Positions 1 through 8,326 of a DNA stretch of 64,000 nt are shown one piece after another. The stretch's first letter is position 1; every line of letters begins with the position of its first letter. Under the pieces are notes generated by a model. The model ran no database searches. It saw nothing but the letters and a program-made list of their open reading frames with translations, and was not told the DNA's origin. This DNA is from Anaeromyxobacter sp. Fw109-5 (GTDB lineage: Bacteria; Myxococcota; Myxococcia; Myxococcales; Anaeromyxobacteraceae), in NCBI RefSeq assembly GCF_000017505.1, contig NC_009675.1:5088501-5152500 (forward strand). The letters run 5' to 3'. Both the position numbers and the translations under genes were made by a program.

Positions 1-586
1 AGAGGCGGACCGCGCTCGTCTCCCCCAGGAGCAGCTCCGGGATGGGGGCGCCGGCGAGGAGGTCCTGCGCCCGCAGCGCGCCCTCCGCGAAGCGCCGCAC
101 GAAGAAGATCTGGTAGCTCTCCAGGCCGTCCCAGCGGTGCGGCCGCTCGAGCGCGCCGCCCAGCGCGCGGCAGAGCTCCTCCGCCTCCCGCCGCGCCGCC
201 CCGTCGATCTCCGGGGTGGACTCGCCGAACAGCTCCTCGCCGAGCCGGACGAGGTCCTCGAGCGCGGTGCCCGGGGAGATGGGCAGCTTGTAGAGGATCG
301 ACACGACCCCGTAGTCGAAGACGTGCGCGCTCGCCTCCGCGGCGCGCGCCCCCGAGCCGAGCGGCACCTCGCGCCCGCCGAGGGTGATCGCCAGGGGCGG
401 GCGCGGCAGCTCCAGCGCGGTCGCTGCCGGCGCGCCGGTGAGGCGGGCGCGCGACTTGGGCGCCGCCATCGCCACCTCGACGGCGCGCTCGGCGGCGGGC
501 AGATCGATCGCGTCGGCCACGTCGAACAGCCGGTAGACGTGGACCCTCCCGTCCGCGACGACGTAGCGCTGAGGGTTCGCCGCCAT
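1..586 (-). CDS. Hypothetical protein, 5' part (cut by window edge)
   Basis: An open frame reads on the minus strand from ATG at 586 to base 1 without a stop, giving about 195 residues that continue past the window. The product looks soluble and acidic, with no signal peptide or membrane segment. It contains the stretch HVFDYGVVSILYKLP around residue 88. That stretch faintly recalls the FxYGVVVFW motif of RMD1/YagE-type proteins, but the match is too short to assign the family. No Shine-Dalgarno sequence precedes the ATG; a TAAGCT hexamer lies 9 nt upstream, fitting a leaderless transcript. Its 5' end is separated by 117 nt from the purF stop. Function is unknown. Confidence 0.7.
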   Translation of the reverse strand, partial: MAANPQRYVVADGRVHVYRLFDVADAIDLPAAERAVEVAMAAPKSRARLTGAPAATALELPRPPLAITLGGREVPLGSGARAAEASAHVFDYGVVSILYKLPISPGTALEDLVRLGEELFGESTPEIDGAARREAEELCRALGGALERPHRWDGLESYQIFFVRRFAEGALRAQDLLAGAPIPELLLGETSAVRL

Positions 587-595
587 GCGCGTCCG

Positions 596-601
596 AGCTT
601 A
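596..601 (-). promoter_or_regulatory. Candidate -10 element (TAAGCT), leaderless geometry
   Basis: TAAGCT reads on the minus strand and ends 9 nt before the ATG at 586. This would place the transcript start at or next to the start codon. No clear -35 is visible. Confidence 0.35.
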
Positions 602-703
602 AGCACGCTCTCCGACGCCACGGCGGCCCCACCTGCGCGGCCGCCCCGATTGAGCGGTGGGCAAACGGTCGGCGCGCGAAGCGAGCCGCCCGGTGCCGTC
701 CGC

Positions 704-2158
704 TCAGGAGCCGACGACCCGCAGCGGCGGCGCCGGGGTGCGCTTCGGGAACGCGACGAGGTACTCGCCGGAGAAGCAGGCGTCGCAGAAGGTGGAGCGG
801 TCCTCGCCGATGGCGGCGTAGAGGCCGGGCTGCGACAGGTAGCCGAGCGAGTCCGCGGTGACGTAGGTCGCGATCTCTTCCACCGAGTGCGTGCTCGCGA
901 TGAGCTCCTGCCGCGTGGGCGTGTCGATGCCGTAGTAGCAGGGCCAGGCGGTGGGCGGCGAGCTGATGCGGAGGTGGACCTCCTTCGCGCCCGCCGCGCG
1001 GATCATCTTCACGATCTTGCGGCTCGTCGTGCCGCGCACCACCGAGTCGTCCACCACCACCACGCGCTTGCCGGCGAGCACGCCGCGCAGCGCGTTCAGC
1101 TTCAGCTTCACGCCGAAGTGGCGGATCGACTGCTGCGGCTCGATGAAGGTCCGGCCGACGTAGTGGGAGCGGACGAGCCCCATGGCGAAGGGGATCCCCG
1201 AGCGCTCGGCGTAGCCGATGGCGGCGGGGACGCCGGAGTCCGGGACCGGGATGACGAGGTCGGCGGGGACGGGGTGCTCCTCGGCGAGCTTCCTGCCGAA
1301 GGCGTGGCGCACCTCGTAGACCGACTTGCCGAAGAGCACGGTGTCCGGGCGGGCGAAGTAGATGTGCTCGAACACGCAGCGGCCGAGGCGCGACGGCGGC
1401 TGGGCCGGGAAGAGCCGCTCGCTGCGGAGCCCGTCGCCGTCCAGGACGACCAGCTCGCCCGGCTCGACCTCCCGGACGTACTCCGCCTCGATGAGGTCGA
1501 GGGCGGTGGTCTCGCTCGCGACCACCCAGCTCCCCTTCAGCTTGCCGAGCACGAGCGGGCGGAAGCCCATCGGATCGCGCGCGGCGACGAGCGCCTTCGG
1601 GGTGAGGAACAGGATCGAGTACGCGCCCGACACGCGCCAGAGCGCCTCGCGCACGGCGCCGACGAGCTGCTCGACCGAGCCGGCCGGGCCGGGGGCGCGC
1701 GCGCGGGCGAGCAGGTGGACGATCACCTCGGTGTCGGTCGAGGCCTGGAAGATGGAGCCGTCGCGCTCGAGGTCGGCGCGCAGCGCCTCGGCGTTCACGA
1801 GGTTGCCGTTGTGCGCGACCGCCACCGCGCCGCCCGCGTACTGCACCGCGAGCGGCTGCGCGTTCTTCACGTGCGAGCCGCCCGCCGTCGAGTAGCGGAC
1901 GTGACCGATGGCCGCGCCGCCCTTGAGCCGCTGGATGACCTCGGCGGTGAAGATGTCCGCGACGAGCCCCATGTCCCGGTGGACGTGCAGGGTCTCGCCG
2001 TCGGTGGCGACGATGCCGGCCGACTCCTGGCCGCGGTGCTGGAGGGCGTGCAGCCCCAGGTAGGCGTAGTTGGCCGCCTCTTCGGACTGGCCGAGCGCCC
2101 AGATCCCGAAGACCCCGCACTCGTCCTTCATCTTGTCGTAGACGGCGTCGTACCCCAT
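704..2158 (-). CDS. purF: Amidophosphoribosyltransferase
   Basis: PurF catalyses the first committed step of purine synthesis, transferring glutamine amide nitrogen to PRPP to give phosphoribosylamine. The 484-residue product begins with a 13-residue propeptide ending in DE before Cys14 of CGVFGIW, the N-terminal nucleophile of the class II glutaminase domain. The phosphoribosyltransferase half carries the PRPP loop [13 protein letters not shown] at about residues 360-373. Cysteines including a late CDAC pair (about 457-460) match the iron-sulfur, propeptide-cleaved Bacillus-type enzyme. ATG 2158 is chosen because it gives the short propeptide; the frame runs much further upstream but without homology. 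There is no Shine-Dalgarno sequence, and TATACT lies 10 nt upstream. purL is 9.6 kb away and not in the same operon. Confidence 0.97.
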   Translation of the reverse strand: MGYDAVYDKMKDECGVFGIWALGQSEEAANYAYLGLHALQHRGQESAGIVATDGETLHVHRDMGLVADIFTAEVIQRLKGGAAIGHVRYSTAGGSHVKNAQPLAVQYAGGAVAVAHNGNLVNAEALRADLERDGSIFQASTDTEVIVHLLARARAPGPAGSVEQLVGAVREALWRVSGAYSILFLTPKALVAARDPMGFRPLVLGKLKGSWVVASETTALDLIEAEYVREVEPGELVVLDGDGLRSERLFPAQPPSRLGRCVFEHIYFARPDTVLFGKSVYEVRHAFGRKLAEEHPVPADLVIPVPDSGVPAAIGYAERSGIPFAMGLVRSHYVGRTFIEPQQSIRHFGVKLKLNALRGVLAGKRVVVVDDSVVRGTTSRKIVKMIRAAGAKEVHLRISSPPTAWPCYYGIDTPTRQELIASTHSVEEIATYVTADSLGYLSQPGLYAAIGEDRSTFCDACFSGEYLVAFPKRTPAPPLRVVGS

Positions 2159-2168
2159 GAGGCGCGGG

Positions 2169-2176
2169 AGTATAAC
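2169..2176. promoter_or_regulatory. Overlapping divergent -10 elements between purF and the ceramidase-like gene
   Basis: On the minus strand TATACT (2174-2169) ends 10 nt before the purF ATG. On the plus strand TATAAC (2171-2176) ends 9 nt before a CTG at 2186. Both match the -10 consensus at five of six bases, and they overlap. The two start codons are only 27 nt apart, so the mRNAs would be almost leaderless. Confidence 0.5.
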
Positions 2177-2185
2177 GGTGCACGT

Positions 2186-3559
2186 CTGAAAAAGCTGCCC
2201 GCCAGCCGGCTGCTGCGCCGCGTCGCCGTCGCCCTCGCCATCCCCGCGATCGCGCTCGCGATCGCTTCGCTCCCGTGGCGTGCTGAAAGGCCCGAAGCGC
2301 CGCCGGGGATCGCCGCTGCGGCGTGTCGGGCGGGCCCTCTCTCTGCGGGCGTGGGAGCGGCCGAGTTCACCCTTCCGGCGGAGGCGCCCATCGCCGGCTT
2401 CCCTCGGCTGCGCTGGGCGAGCGAGGGCGTGCGCGAGCCGGTCGGCGCGCGCGCGCTCGTCCTCGCCGCGCCCGGGTGCCGGGTGGCGCTCGTCTCGGCG
2501 GAGCTGCTCGTCGTGCCGGCGGAGCTCGAGGAGGCGGTCCGCGGCCGCGTCGAGGACCTCGGGCTCGATGGCCTCGTCGTCGCCGCGACGCACACGCACG
2601 CGGGACCGGGCGGCTACTGGCGGAACCTGCTCGGCGAGCGCATCGGCGCGGCGCCCTTCGAGCCTCGCATGCGTGAGGCGATCGTGGCGGGCCTCGCCGA
2701 CGCCGTGCGGCGCGCGGCCGGGGCGGTCGGGCCGGCGGAGCTCTGGATCGCGCGGGGCACGGTGGAGCCCCTCGTGCGGAACCGCGGCGGCGGGGCGGAG
2801 GAAGGGCGGCTCCTCGCGGTGCGGCTCGCGCGGCCGGGAGGCGCGCCGCTCGCGGAGCTGGCGGTCCTCGCCGCGCACCCGACCACGCTCGGCAAGAAGA
2901 ACCGGCTCATCTCCGGCGACTGGCCGGGGCGGTTCCTCCACGATCCGGCGGCGCGCGCCGGGGTGCGGCTCTTCTTCCAGGGCGCGCTCGGCGATCAGTC
3001 CGTCACGCTGCCGGAGGGCGGGCCGGTCGCGCCGGAGCGCTACGCCGAGGCCGTGTCACGAGAGGTGAACGCGCTCCGCTTCGAGCGCGCCGCCGCCCCC
3101 GCCCTCGGCTTCGCCGCCGCGGAGGTGGCGCTCCCTGCCCTCGCGCCCGGCGCGCTGCCGTCGCTCCTCCGCGCCGCCGCGCACAACCTGGCCGGCGGCG
3201 CGCTGCCCGCCGAGGCGCGGGTCGCGGCGCTCCGGCTCGGGCCGGCGGTGCTCGCGCTCGTCCCCGGCGAGCCGGTGGCGGAGGTGGGCGCGGCGTGGCG
3301 CGCCGAGGCCGGCGCGGGCGTGGAGCTCGTCTCGCTCGCCGGCGGGTACGTGGGCTACGTGGAGACGCCCGAGCAGCTCGAGGCGCGGCGCGGCGAGGCG
3401 GTGCGCACCTACTACGGACCGGAGCTCGCGGCGCGGCTCGGCCACGGGCTCGCGGCGGCGGTGAAGGCCGCGCGGACGGAGCCGGCCGCGCGCGGTGCGG
3501 CGGCGAGGCCGGCCGGGGCGCGCGCCGAGCCGGCGGCGCGCGCGGGCAGCGCGCGCTGA
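2186..3559 (+). CDS. Neutral/alkaline ceramidase-like secreted hydrolase, probable CTG start
   Basis: The product resembles the zinc-dependent neutral ceramidase N-terminal domain: an early beta strand ([10 protein letters not shown]), the metal-site signature THTHAGPG near residue 136, and GDWPG further on. That family cleaves the amide of ceramide; the substrate here is unproven. A hydrophobic segment ([19 protein letters not shown]) lies in the same frame upstream of the domain and looks like a signal peptide or anchor. No ATG, GTG or TTG precedes it in frame, so CTG 2186 is proposed as start. The conservative alternative is GTG 2351, which would remove the signal and clip the first strand. 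The Ala/Arg-rich C-terminal tail (about 25 residues) is low complexity. Confidence 0.75.
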   Translation: MKKLPASRLLRRVAVALAIPAIALAIASLPWRAERPEAPPGIAAAACRAGPLSAGVGAAEFTLPAEAPIAGFPRLRWASEGVREPVGARALVLAAPGCRVALVSAELLVVPAELEEAVRGRVEDLGLDGLVVAATHTHAGPGGYWRNLLGERIGAAPFEPRMREAIVAGLADAVRRAAGAVGPAELWIARGTVEPLVRNRGGGAEEGRLLAVRLARPGGAPLAELAVLAAHPTTLGKKNRLISGDWPGRFLHDPAARAGVRLFFQGALGDQSVTLPEGGPVAPERYAEAVSREVNALRFERAAAPALGFAAAEVALPALAPGALPSLLRAAAHNLAGGALPAEARVAALRLGPAVLALVPGEPVAEVGAAWRAEAGAGVELVSLAGGYVGYVETPEQLEARRGEAVRTYYGPELAARLGHGLAAAVKAARTEPAARGAAARPAGARAEPAARAGSAR

Positions 3560-3566
3560 CCCCCGG

Positions 3567-4025
3567 CTACTTGCGCGACGACCCGAGCGGCGGCAGCTCC
3601 TGGAACTCGGGTGCCCTGGGCAGGTTTCCGATGGCCTCGCCCAGCGCGGCCGGCGCGGGCACGAGGTGGCGGGTGCGCAGGTCCATCCAGCCGCCCAGCA
3701 CGACGACGCGCGCGGCCTGCTTGCCGTTCGGCCTGAAGAGATCCTGCCGGAACCTCCACTTGCCGCCCTCCGGGGAGAGGCCGAGCACCACGAGATCGAC
3801 CGTCACCGTCTCGCCCGCGCGGATCTCGCGCTGGTAGTCGATCTCCTCGCGGAGCAGCACCGGGCCGATCATGTGCGCGGCGAGCTGCTCGTAGCCGAAG
3901 CCGTGCTCGGTCAGGTACGCCATGCGCGTCTCGATGGCGTACTCGCTGTACATGGTGTTCCGCACGTGCCCGTTCATGTCGCAGTCGCCCCAGCGGACGG
4001 TGAAGGTCTGGGTGAAGCGGTCCAT
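3567..4025 (-). CDS. Acyl-CoA thioesterase, hotdog fold
   Basis: This 152-residue protein has the size and motifs of a single hotdog-fold thioesterase of the 4-hydroxybenzoyl-CoA/YbgC group. Near the N terminus it reads WGDCDMNGHVRNTMYSEY, with the conserved Asp (residues about 13-15) and the NxHxxN-like segment that binds the thioester. Such enzymes hydrolyse acyl-CoA in the cytoplasm; the acyl chain cannot be told from sequence. The start ATG has a good GGAGGA Shine-Dalgarno 9 nt upstream. It ends 7 nt past the convergent hydrolase stop at 3559 and appears monocistronic. Confidence 0.85.
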   Translation of the reverse strand: MDRFTQTFTVRWGDCDMNGHVRNTMYSEYAIETRMAYLTEHGFGYEQLAAHMIGPVLLREEIDYQREIRAGETVTVDLVVLGLSPEGGKWRFRQDLFRPNGKQAARVVVLGGWMDLRTRHLVPAPAALGEAIGNLPRAPEFQELPPLGSSRK

Positions 4026-4128
4026 GGCGGGTTCCTCCGGGCGCGCCTCTCGAGGGCGTGAGGGTGAGCGCGCCTGCGTTGTAGCGCGGACGCGGCCGTC
4101 CGGCGCGCGCCGGGAGGGGACGCGGGCG

Positions 4129-5787
4129 TCAGAAGCGGAAGGCGACGAGCGATCCCGGATCCGGGGATCGATCCCAGGACATCCAGCCGAGCACGCCGGC
4201 GGCCGTGGCGAAGGCGGCGGCGAAGCCCGCGGAGACGTAGGTGTTCCTGCGGGCGCCGTCCGCGTCGGCGCGGAGCTGTGCGTAGCGCGTCCGATCGGCG
4301 CCGGGACGGAAGACTTCGCCGTCGAGCATCGCGTCCGCCTCGCTGGAGGCGCTCGACGCCGCCATGCCTTGCTGGACGGCGAGCGCGGCGAGCGCGACGG
4401 CTGCGACGCCCGAGCCGATCGCGGTCGGGCGCATCCACGCGGGAGCGGGCCGCCTCGCGGCGAACGGGCCGGCCAGCGGCTCGCTCGACGAGGCGGGGGG
4501 CGGGGCGAACACGAGCGACGGGCGCGCCGAAGGCTCGGGCGACGCGCTGGAGGCGGGGCGGGTCACGCCGCCCGCGGGGCCAGCCGACTCGACCGCGCCC
4601 GGCGCGCGGGTCGCCGCGGTCGCGGCAGGCGAGGCGGCCTCGGCCTTGCGCTCCGGCGGTGGCCGCTCGGGGCGGGCCGGCTTCGTCGCCTCAGGCGCAG
4701 CGGCGACGAGCCTGGCGGGCGGCGTGCGCGGGACGTCCGGTGTCCGATCCTTCACGTCGCGCGACGACTGGCCAGTGAGCAGGAACGACGCCAGCGCGCC
4801 CAGGTTCACGGCGGGCACGCTGCCCGCCACCATCCTGACGCTCCCCTCGCGCAGGAGGGCCCCGCGGCGCACGTCGTAGATGGAGCCGAGCAGGAACTGC
4901 GCCCCTCCCTCCTCCACGCGCGTCGCCACGACGAGCTTGTCCACCCCGAGCCAGGCGCCCGCGCGGATGATGCCGTAGGCCCGGTGCGCGGCCGCGAGGG
5001 CGAGCCCCGGCCCCGCGTTCACCCGCAGCGACTCGGCGAGCGCGAAGTCCAGCACCACCGTGCGATCCTCGTCCTGGAGATCCACCGTGAAGCTCGGGAC
5101 GCGGAGCCCGTCCGCCGCGCCGCCCACCCGGTAGGTCCCGGTGGGCAGCGAGACCGACACCGGCGACGGCCCCATGTTGCGGCCGTTGACGTAGACGACG
5201 CCCGGCTTGCCCTCGGCGAGCACCGTCAGGCGCCGCCTCGGCAGCGCGCGGACCTTCGCCTTCACCTCCTCGAACCGCCTCCGGTAGCCCGGCGAGTACT
5301 GGTCCGGATCCGGCTGGAGCGTCGGCTCGGTGCGGGCGAGCTTCGTGAGGGCGGCGAGCGCGTCGCGATCCATCCCGATGGTGGCGGCCGCGTGCGCGAG
5401 CCGCTGCAGCGCCCGCGTCCACTGCCGGTAGGCCTCGTCGCTCTCCGGGATGCTCTCCAGGTCCTCGACGATCGCGCGCAGCGTCCGCACGGAGCTCTCG
5501 AACTCACCGTTCTGGTACACGGCCAGCGCCCCGCCGTAGGCGCGGTCCAGCTCGGAGAGCGTCGCGTTGGACGCCTGCCCCAGCAGCCGCGCGCGCATCG
5601 TGGGGACGTCCTCCACCCCGCCGATCCGATCCCGGCAGGCGGCGCGGAGCTGGTGCCCGAGCTCGGCCAGGTCCGCGTCCGGACCCGCCGGCGGATCGGC
5701 GACGGCCACGACGCCGAGCCGCTCGGCCGCGGTCGCCCGGAGGGCGAGCAGGGCGGCCGCGACCGCGAGGAGCCGCCGCCCCGTCAC
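4129..5787 (-). CDS. PEGA-domain envelope protein with C-terminal two-helix membrane module
   Basis: The 552-residue product starts at GTG 5787, whose GTGA overlaps the stop of the upstream lipoprotein gene, implying translational coupling. In order: an N-terminal signal sequence (LLAVAAALLALRATA), an alpha-helical region with CRDRIGG near residue 50, a PEGA-type beta domain at about 182-249 (VLAEGKPGVVYVNGRNMGPS, then LPTGTYRV), a Pro/Ala-rich linker at about 355-450, and two hydrophobic helices near the C terminus. PEGA domains are thought to bind cell-surface material. It is the last gene of a three-gene operon. The C-terminal helix pair resembles that of the first gene (7369-8022), suggesting related membrane partners. 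Precise role unknown. Confidence 0.8.
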   Translation of the reverse strand: MTGRRLLAVAAALLALRATAAERLGVVAVADPPAGPDADLAELGHQLRAACRDRIGGVEDVPTMRARLLGQASNATLSELDRAYGGALAVYQNGEFESSVRTLRAIVEDLESIPESDEAYRQWTRALQRLAHAAATIGMDRDALAALTKLARTEPTLQPDPDQYSPGYRRRFEEVKAKVRALPRRRLTVLAEGKPGVVYVNGRNMGPSPVSVSLPTGTYRVGGAADGLRVPSFTVDLQDEDRTVVLDFALAESLRVNAGPGLALAAAHRAYGIIRAGAWLGVDKLVVATRVEEGGAQFLLGSIYDVRRGALLREGSVRMVAGSVPAVNLGALASFLLTGQSSRDVKDRTPDVPRTPPARLVAAAPEATKPARPERPPPERKAEAASPAATAATRAPGAVESAGPAGGVTRPASSASPEPSARPSLVFAPPPASSSEPLAGPFAARRPAPAWMRPTAIGSGVAAVALAALAVQQGMAASSASSEADAMLDGEVFRPGADRTRYAQLRADADGARRNTYVSAGFAAAFATAAGVLGWMSWDRSPDPGSLVAFRF

Positions 5788-7358
5788 GGCGCGGTCCCCG
5801 CGTTGTTCGTGTTGCGGGGATCGTGGAACGCCTTCGGCCACGGCGCCGCGGTGTCGAGCTGGCCGTCGACGATCACGGCGTAGAGCTTGCCGTCGGCGCC
5901 AGAGACGTAGGCCGTACTCGTCACCGCGCCCGCGGGCTGCCCAGGTGGCGTGTAGATGTTGGCCGGCTGGAGCGCTGCTCCCGCGGCCGAGAGCTTCACG
6001 GACCAGGCGATGCCGCCGTCGGACTCGCGAACGGCGTAGAGACGACCGGTCGAGGTGGGGACGATCAGCTGCGTCGCCTGCCCAGAGACGACCATCGGAG
6101 TCGCGGGAACACCGCTGAGCTGCGCACTCTCATTCCACGCGGGAGAGCGGAGCGGATCGAGTCTTCGCAGGGTGCCGCTCTCTTGAGACAAGATCACGTT
6201 TCCATCTTTGAGAACCGCGATGCCGCTTGCCCCGACTCCGAGCGACCCCATCCCCGTAGACGTGGCGTCCAGCTCCGTAGCCTGCACGTTTCCCGTGCTG
6301 GAAACACTCCATATTGCGTGCTCGTCCGCAGCAAGCGGAGCAGTGACCAATCCGCCTAGCGAAGGCCTCGCGGGAGCAGGCGGTACTCCAGTCCAGTTCG
6401 CGGATAGCGCCCCATTCGCCAACAGGGTGAAGCTCTCCATCGTTGAGCCGGACGCCACGAGTACTTCACCTGATGAGGTAGCTACCGGCGTTGCACGCAC
6501 GGGGCCCGCAGTTGCCGTCAAGCTGCACAAGCCGGTCGTGCTCGCAACAGCGACGACCGCGGCCGCCGATCCGGCGAGGGCCCTGGTCCCATCCCCAATT
6601 AGAACCGGAGCCGTCTGGATGCTCTCGCCTGTGCCGCACTCCGTCTTCACAGAACCCGCATCCAGCGCGACGCCGTAGAGATTCCCATCGTTACTCGCGA
6701 TCCAGATCGCATCGATTCCGATGACTGGTGCACCGGCGTGGTAGGCGATCCCCACGGCGATCGGAGCACGCCTCGGAATCCCCGCATCATCAAACACGTG
6801 TAACTTTCCGTTGGCGGCGCCGACTACGAGTTCACCGCCGTCGCCGACAGCAGGCGACGTAAGCGCTATTGACGGTGCGACCTCCCGCTCCCACCTCAAC
6901 CTCGTCACCTCCACCGGCGACGCCGCTGCGGTGCTCTCGTTGCGAGCACCGTCGCGCGCGACCACCCCGACGATCACGGGGCGGGAGTACGCCTCGAAAG
7001 GCCAATCGCGCAGCGGGAGGTCCGCCCCCCAGCCGGCCCCGGAGCGCGTCAGGGCGACCTTGCGCGTCCCGCCGTCGAGATCGATGAACGCCTCGACGCC
7101 GGCGAGCTCCTCGCCGTCGGAGGCGGTGGCCTCGACGCGCAGCACGCCGTCCCGCCGGCACGGAGTGGTGGAGCACGAGACCGTCACCCCCGACACGACC
7201 GGCGGCTCGGCGTCGCTCCAGCAGACGTTCCCGTCCGGCGTGCGCGCGCAGTACTGGCCTGCGGGACAGTCGGCGCTCGCCCAGCACGAGCCGCGGTCGT
7301 CGACCGAGTCGCAGGAGAGCGCGAGGAACACCGAGGCGACGATGACGGCGTGCTTCAT
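5784..7358 (-). CDS. Beta-propeller (PQQ-like repeat) lipoprotein with Cys-rich N terminus
   Basis: The 524-residue product begins MKHAVIVASVFLALSC, a lipoprotein signal with Cys16 as lipid site. A short Cys-rich segment follows (SCWASADCPAGQYC), then an Ig-like stretch (SGVTVSCSTTPCRRDG). A long series of blade-like repeats comes next, with phrases such as VGAANGKLHVFDDAG, IASNDGNLYGVALDAG and PTSTGRLYAVRESDGGIAWSV, typical of PQQ-like beta-propellers. ATG 7358 is chosen for the lipobox and a GAGAGGA ribosome site. It lies 10 nt after the upstream gene and overlaps the next by 4 nt. The middle of the gene (about 6100-6900) is clearly lower in GC than its neighbours. Likely outer-membrane or periplasmic binding protein; ligand unknown. 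Confidence 0.8.
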   Translation of the reverse strand: MKHAVIVASVFLALSCDSVDDRGSCWASADCPAGQYCARTPDGNVCWSDAEPPVVSGVTVSCSTTPCRRDGVLRVEATASDGEELAGVEAFIDLDGGTRKVALTRSGAGWGADLPLRDWPFEAYSRPVIVGVVARDGARNESTAAASPVEVTRLRWEREVAPSIALTSPAVGDGGELVVGAANGKLHVFDDAGIPRRAPIAVGIAYHAGAPVIGIDAIWIASNDGNLYGVALDAGSVKTECGTGESIQTAPVLIGDGTRALAGSAAAVVAVASTTGLCSLTATAGPVRATPVATSSGEVLVASGSTMESFTLLANGALSANWTGVPPAPARPSLGGLVTAPLAADEHAIWSVSSTGNVQATELDATSTGMGSLGVGASGIAVLKDGNVILSQESGTLRRLDPLRSPAWNESAQLSGVPATPMVVSGQATQLIVPTSTGRLYAVRESDGGIAWSVKLSAAGAALQPANIYTPPGQPAGAVTSTAYVSGADGKLYAVIVDGQLDTAAPWPKAFHDPRNTNNAGTAP

Positions 7359-7368
7359 GGGGGTCCTC

Positions 7369-8022
7369 TCAGAACGCGAACCGCCAGGTGAGGCCGGCCG
7401 CGACGGCGGCGCCCCCGGCGGCGAAGGAGAGCGCGCTCCAGCGGCGACGGTCTTCCCAGGTCTGGCGTGACCGGGTGTACGCGGCCGGGTCGAGCGCGCC
7501 CCGCGCGTCGGCGGCGGCTCCACGAGCGGAGAGCGCGAAGAGGGTCCCCGCGGCGAGGGCGACGGCGCCCGCGCCGGTCACGGTCCAGGCCGCGACCCGG
7601 GACGTGCTGGGACCTGGCGGAGGGGGGAGGCTGGCGACGAGCTCGCGGAGCGCGCCTCGCAGCGGCCGCACCGCGTCGGCGCCGGGTGCCACCTCGAGCG
7701 TGCGGCGGGTTCGCTCGGTCTCCGTCGCGGCGTCGGCGAGCACGAGGACGAAGCGGCTCCCCTCGACGCGACCCTCCACGGCGGCGGCGACCGCGTAGGC
7801 CAGGCCCGCTCGGCGGGCGGCGCGGGCGCCCTCGGCGGCGTCCTCGCAGGTGACGCCGTAGTCGAGGAACCGTCCGCCGGCCTTTCGAGCCGCCTCACCG
7901 ACCGCGTCCCCGCGCGCGAGCGCGGGATCCCCTGCGACCTGCGGACGGCACAGCAGCAGCCGCTCCTGATCCGCGGCGGCGAGCAGCGCGAGCGTCAGCG
8001 TGAGCGCTCCGGACAGAGCCAT
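7369..8022 (-). CDS. Envelope protein with C-terminal membrane helix pair, first gene of operon
   Basis: This is a 217-residue protein of unknown function. An N-terminal hydrophobic stretch (LSGALTLTLALLAAA) looks like a signal sequence. The middle forms an alpha/beta domain with two cysteines (LLLCRPQ, GVTCEDA) reminiscent of small periplasmic nucleotide-like folds, though I cannot name a family. Two hydrophobic helices (about residues 137-165 and 195-215) flank a charged segment containing AAYTRSRQTWEDRRRW. The same arrangement ends the PEGA protein of this operon. The start ATG has GGGAGG 11 nt upstream. The gene starts 304 nt from a divergent lipoprotein gene. Confidence 0.7.
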   Translation of the reverse strand: MALSGALTLTLALLAAADQERLLLCRPQVAGDPALARGDAVGEAARKAGGRFLDYGVTCEDAAEGARAARRAGLAYAVAAAVEGRVEGSRFVLVLADAATETERTRRTLEVAPGADAVRPLRGALRELVASLPPPPGPSTSRVAAWTVTGAGAVALAAGTLFALSARGAAADARGALDPAAYTRSRQTWEDRRRWSALSFAAGGAAVAAGLTWRFAF

Positions 8023-8262
8023 GTCGAGCAGTGCCTCCCGGTGAATGAGACCGCCGGTGGATTTTCGAGCAGCCGCTCACCGGCTGCAAGCGCCGTGCGC
8101 TCTTTCTCCCACGCCCCGCGCGACGGGCGGGTCCGCCCATGGCCGTGGCTCCGGTCCTGCGGCGGACCCGACCGGCCGCCGCGCGGACCTCACACCTCGC
8201 GGAGAACGAGCGCGGATGTGTGTGACGGCGGGTGGAACGATCGTCGCATGTGCCGTCTGCCG

Positions 8263-8292
8263 TTGAGTCGACTCGCAGCGCACCTTTACGAT
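8263..8292 (+). promoter_or_regulatory. Candidate sigma-70 promoter for PKD-like lipoprotein
   Basis: TTGAGT (8263-8268), an 18-nt spacer and TACGAT (8287-8292) precede the ATG at 8327 by 34 nt, leaving room for the GGGAGGG ribosome site. The rest of the 304-nt divergent gap (8023-8262) holds only a small CAGCCG/CGGCTG inverted repeat near 8090 and no other clear signal. Confidence 0.45.
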
Positions 8293-8326
8293 TCGTGACC
8301 AGACCTGGTTCTTCCGGGAGGGAAAG

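Noticed and set aside
2190-2941. N-terminal extension of purF by a further 261 codons
   Set aside because: The extension lies antisense over the ceramidase-like gene, has no homology, and would bury the propeptide cleavage site far from the N terminus.
8248-8298. Small ORF starting MCRLP, like the second half of the putative sulfur leader peptide
   Set aside because: It overlaps the predicted -35 and -10 of the PKD-like lipoprotein gene, so it would not be in that mRNA. The downstream gene has no link to sulfur, and shared five-residue words arise by chance among many short frames.
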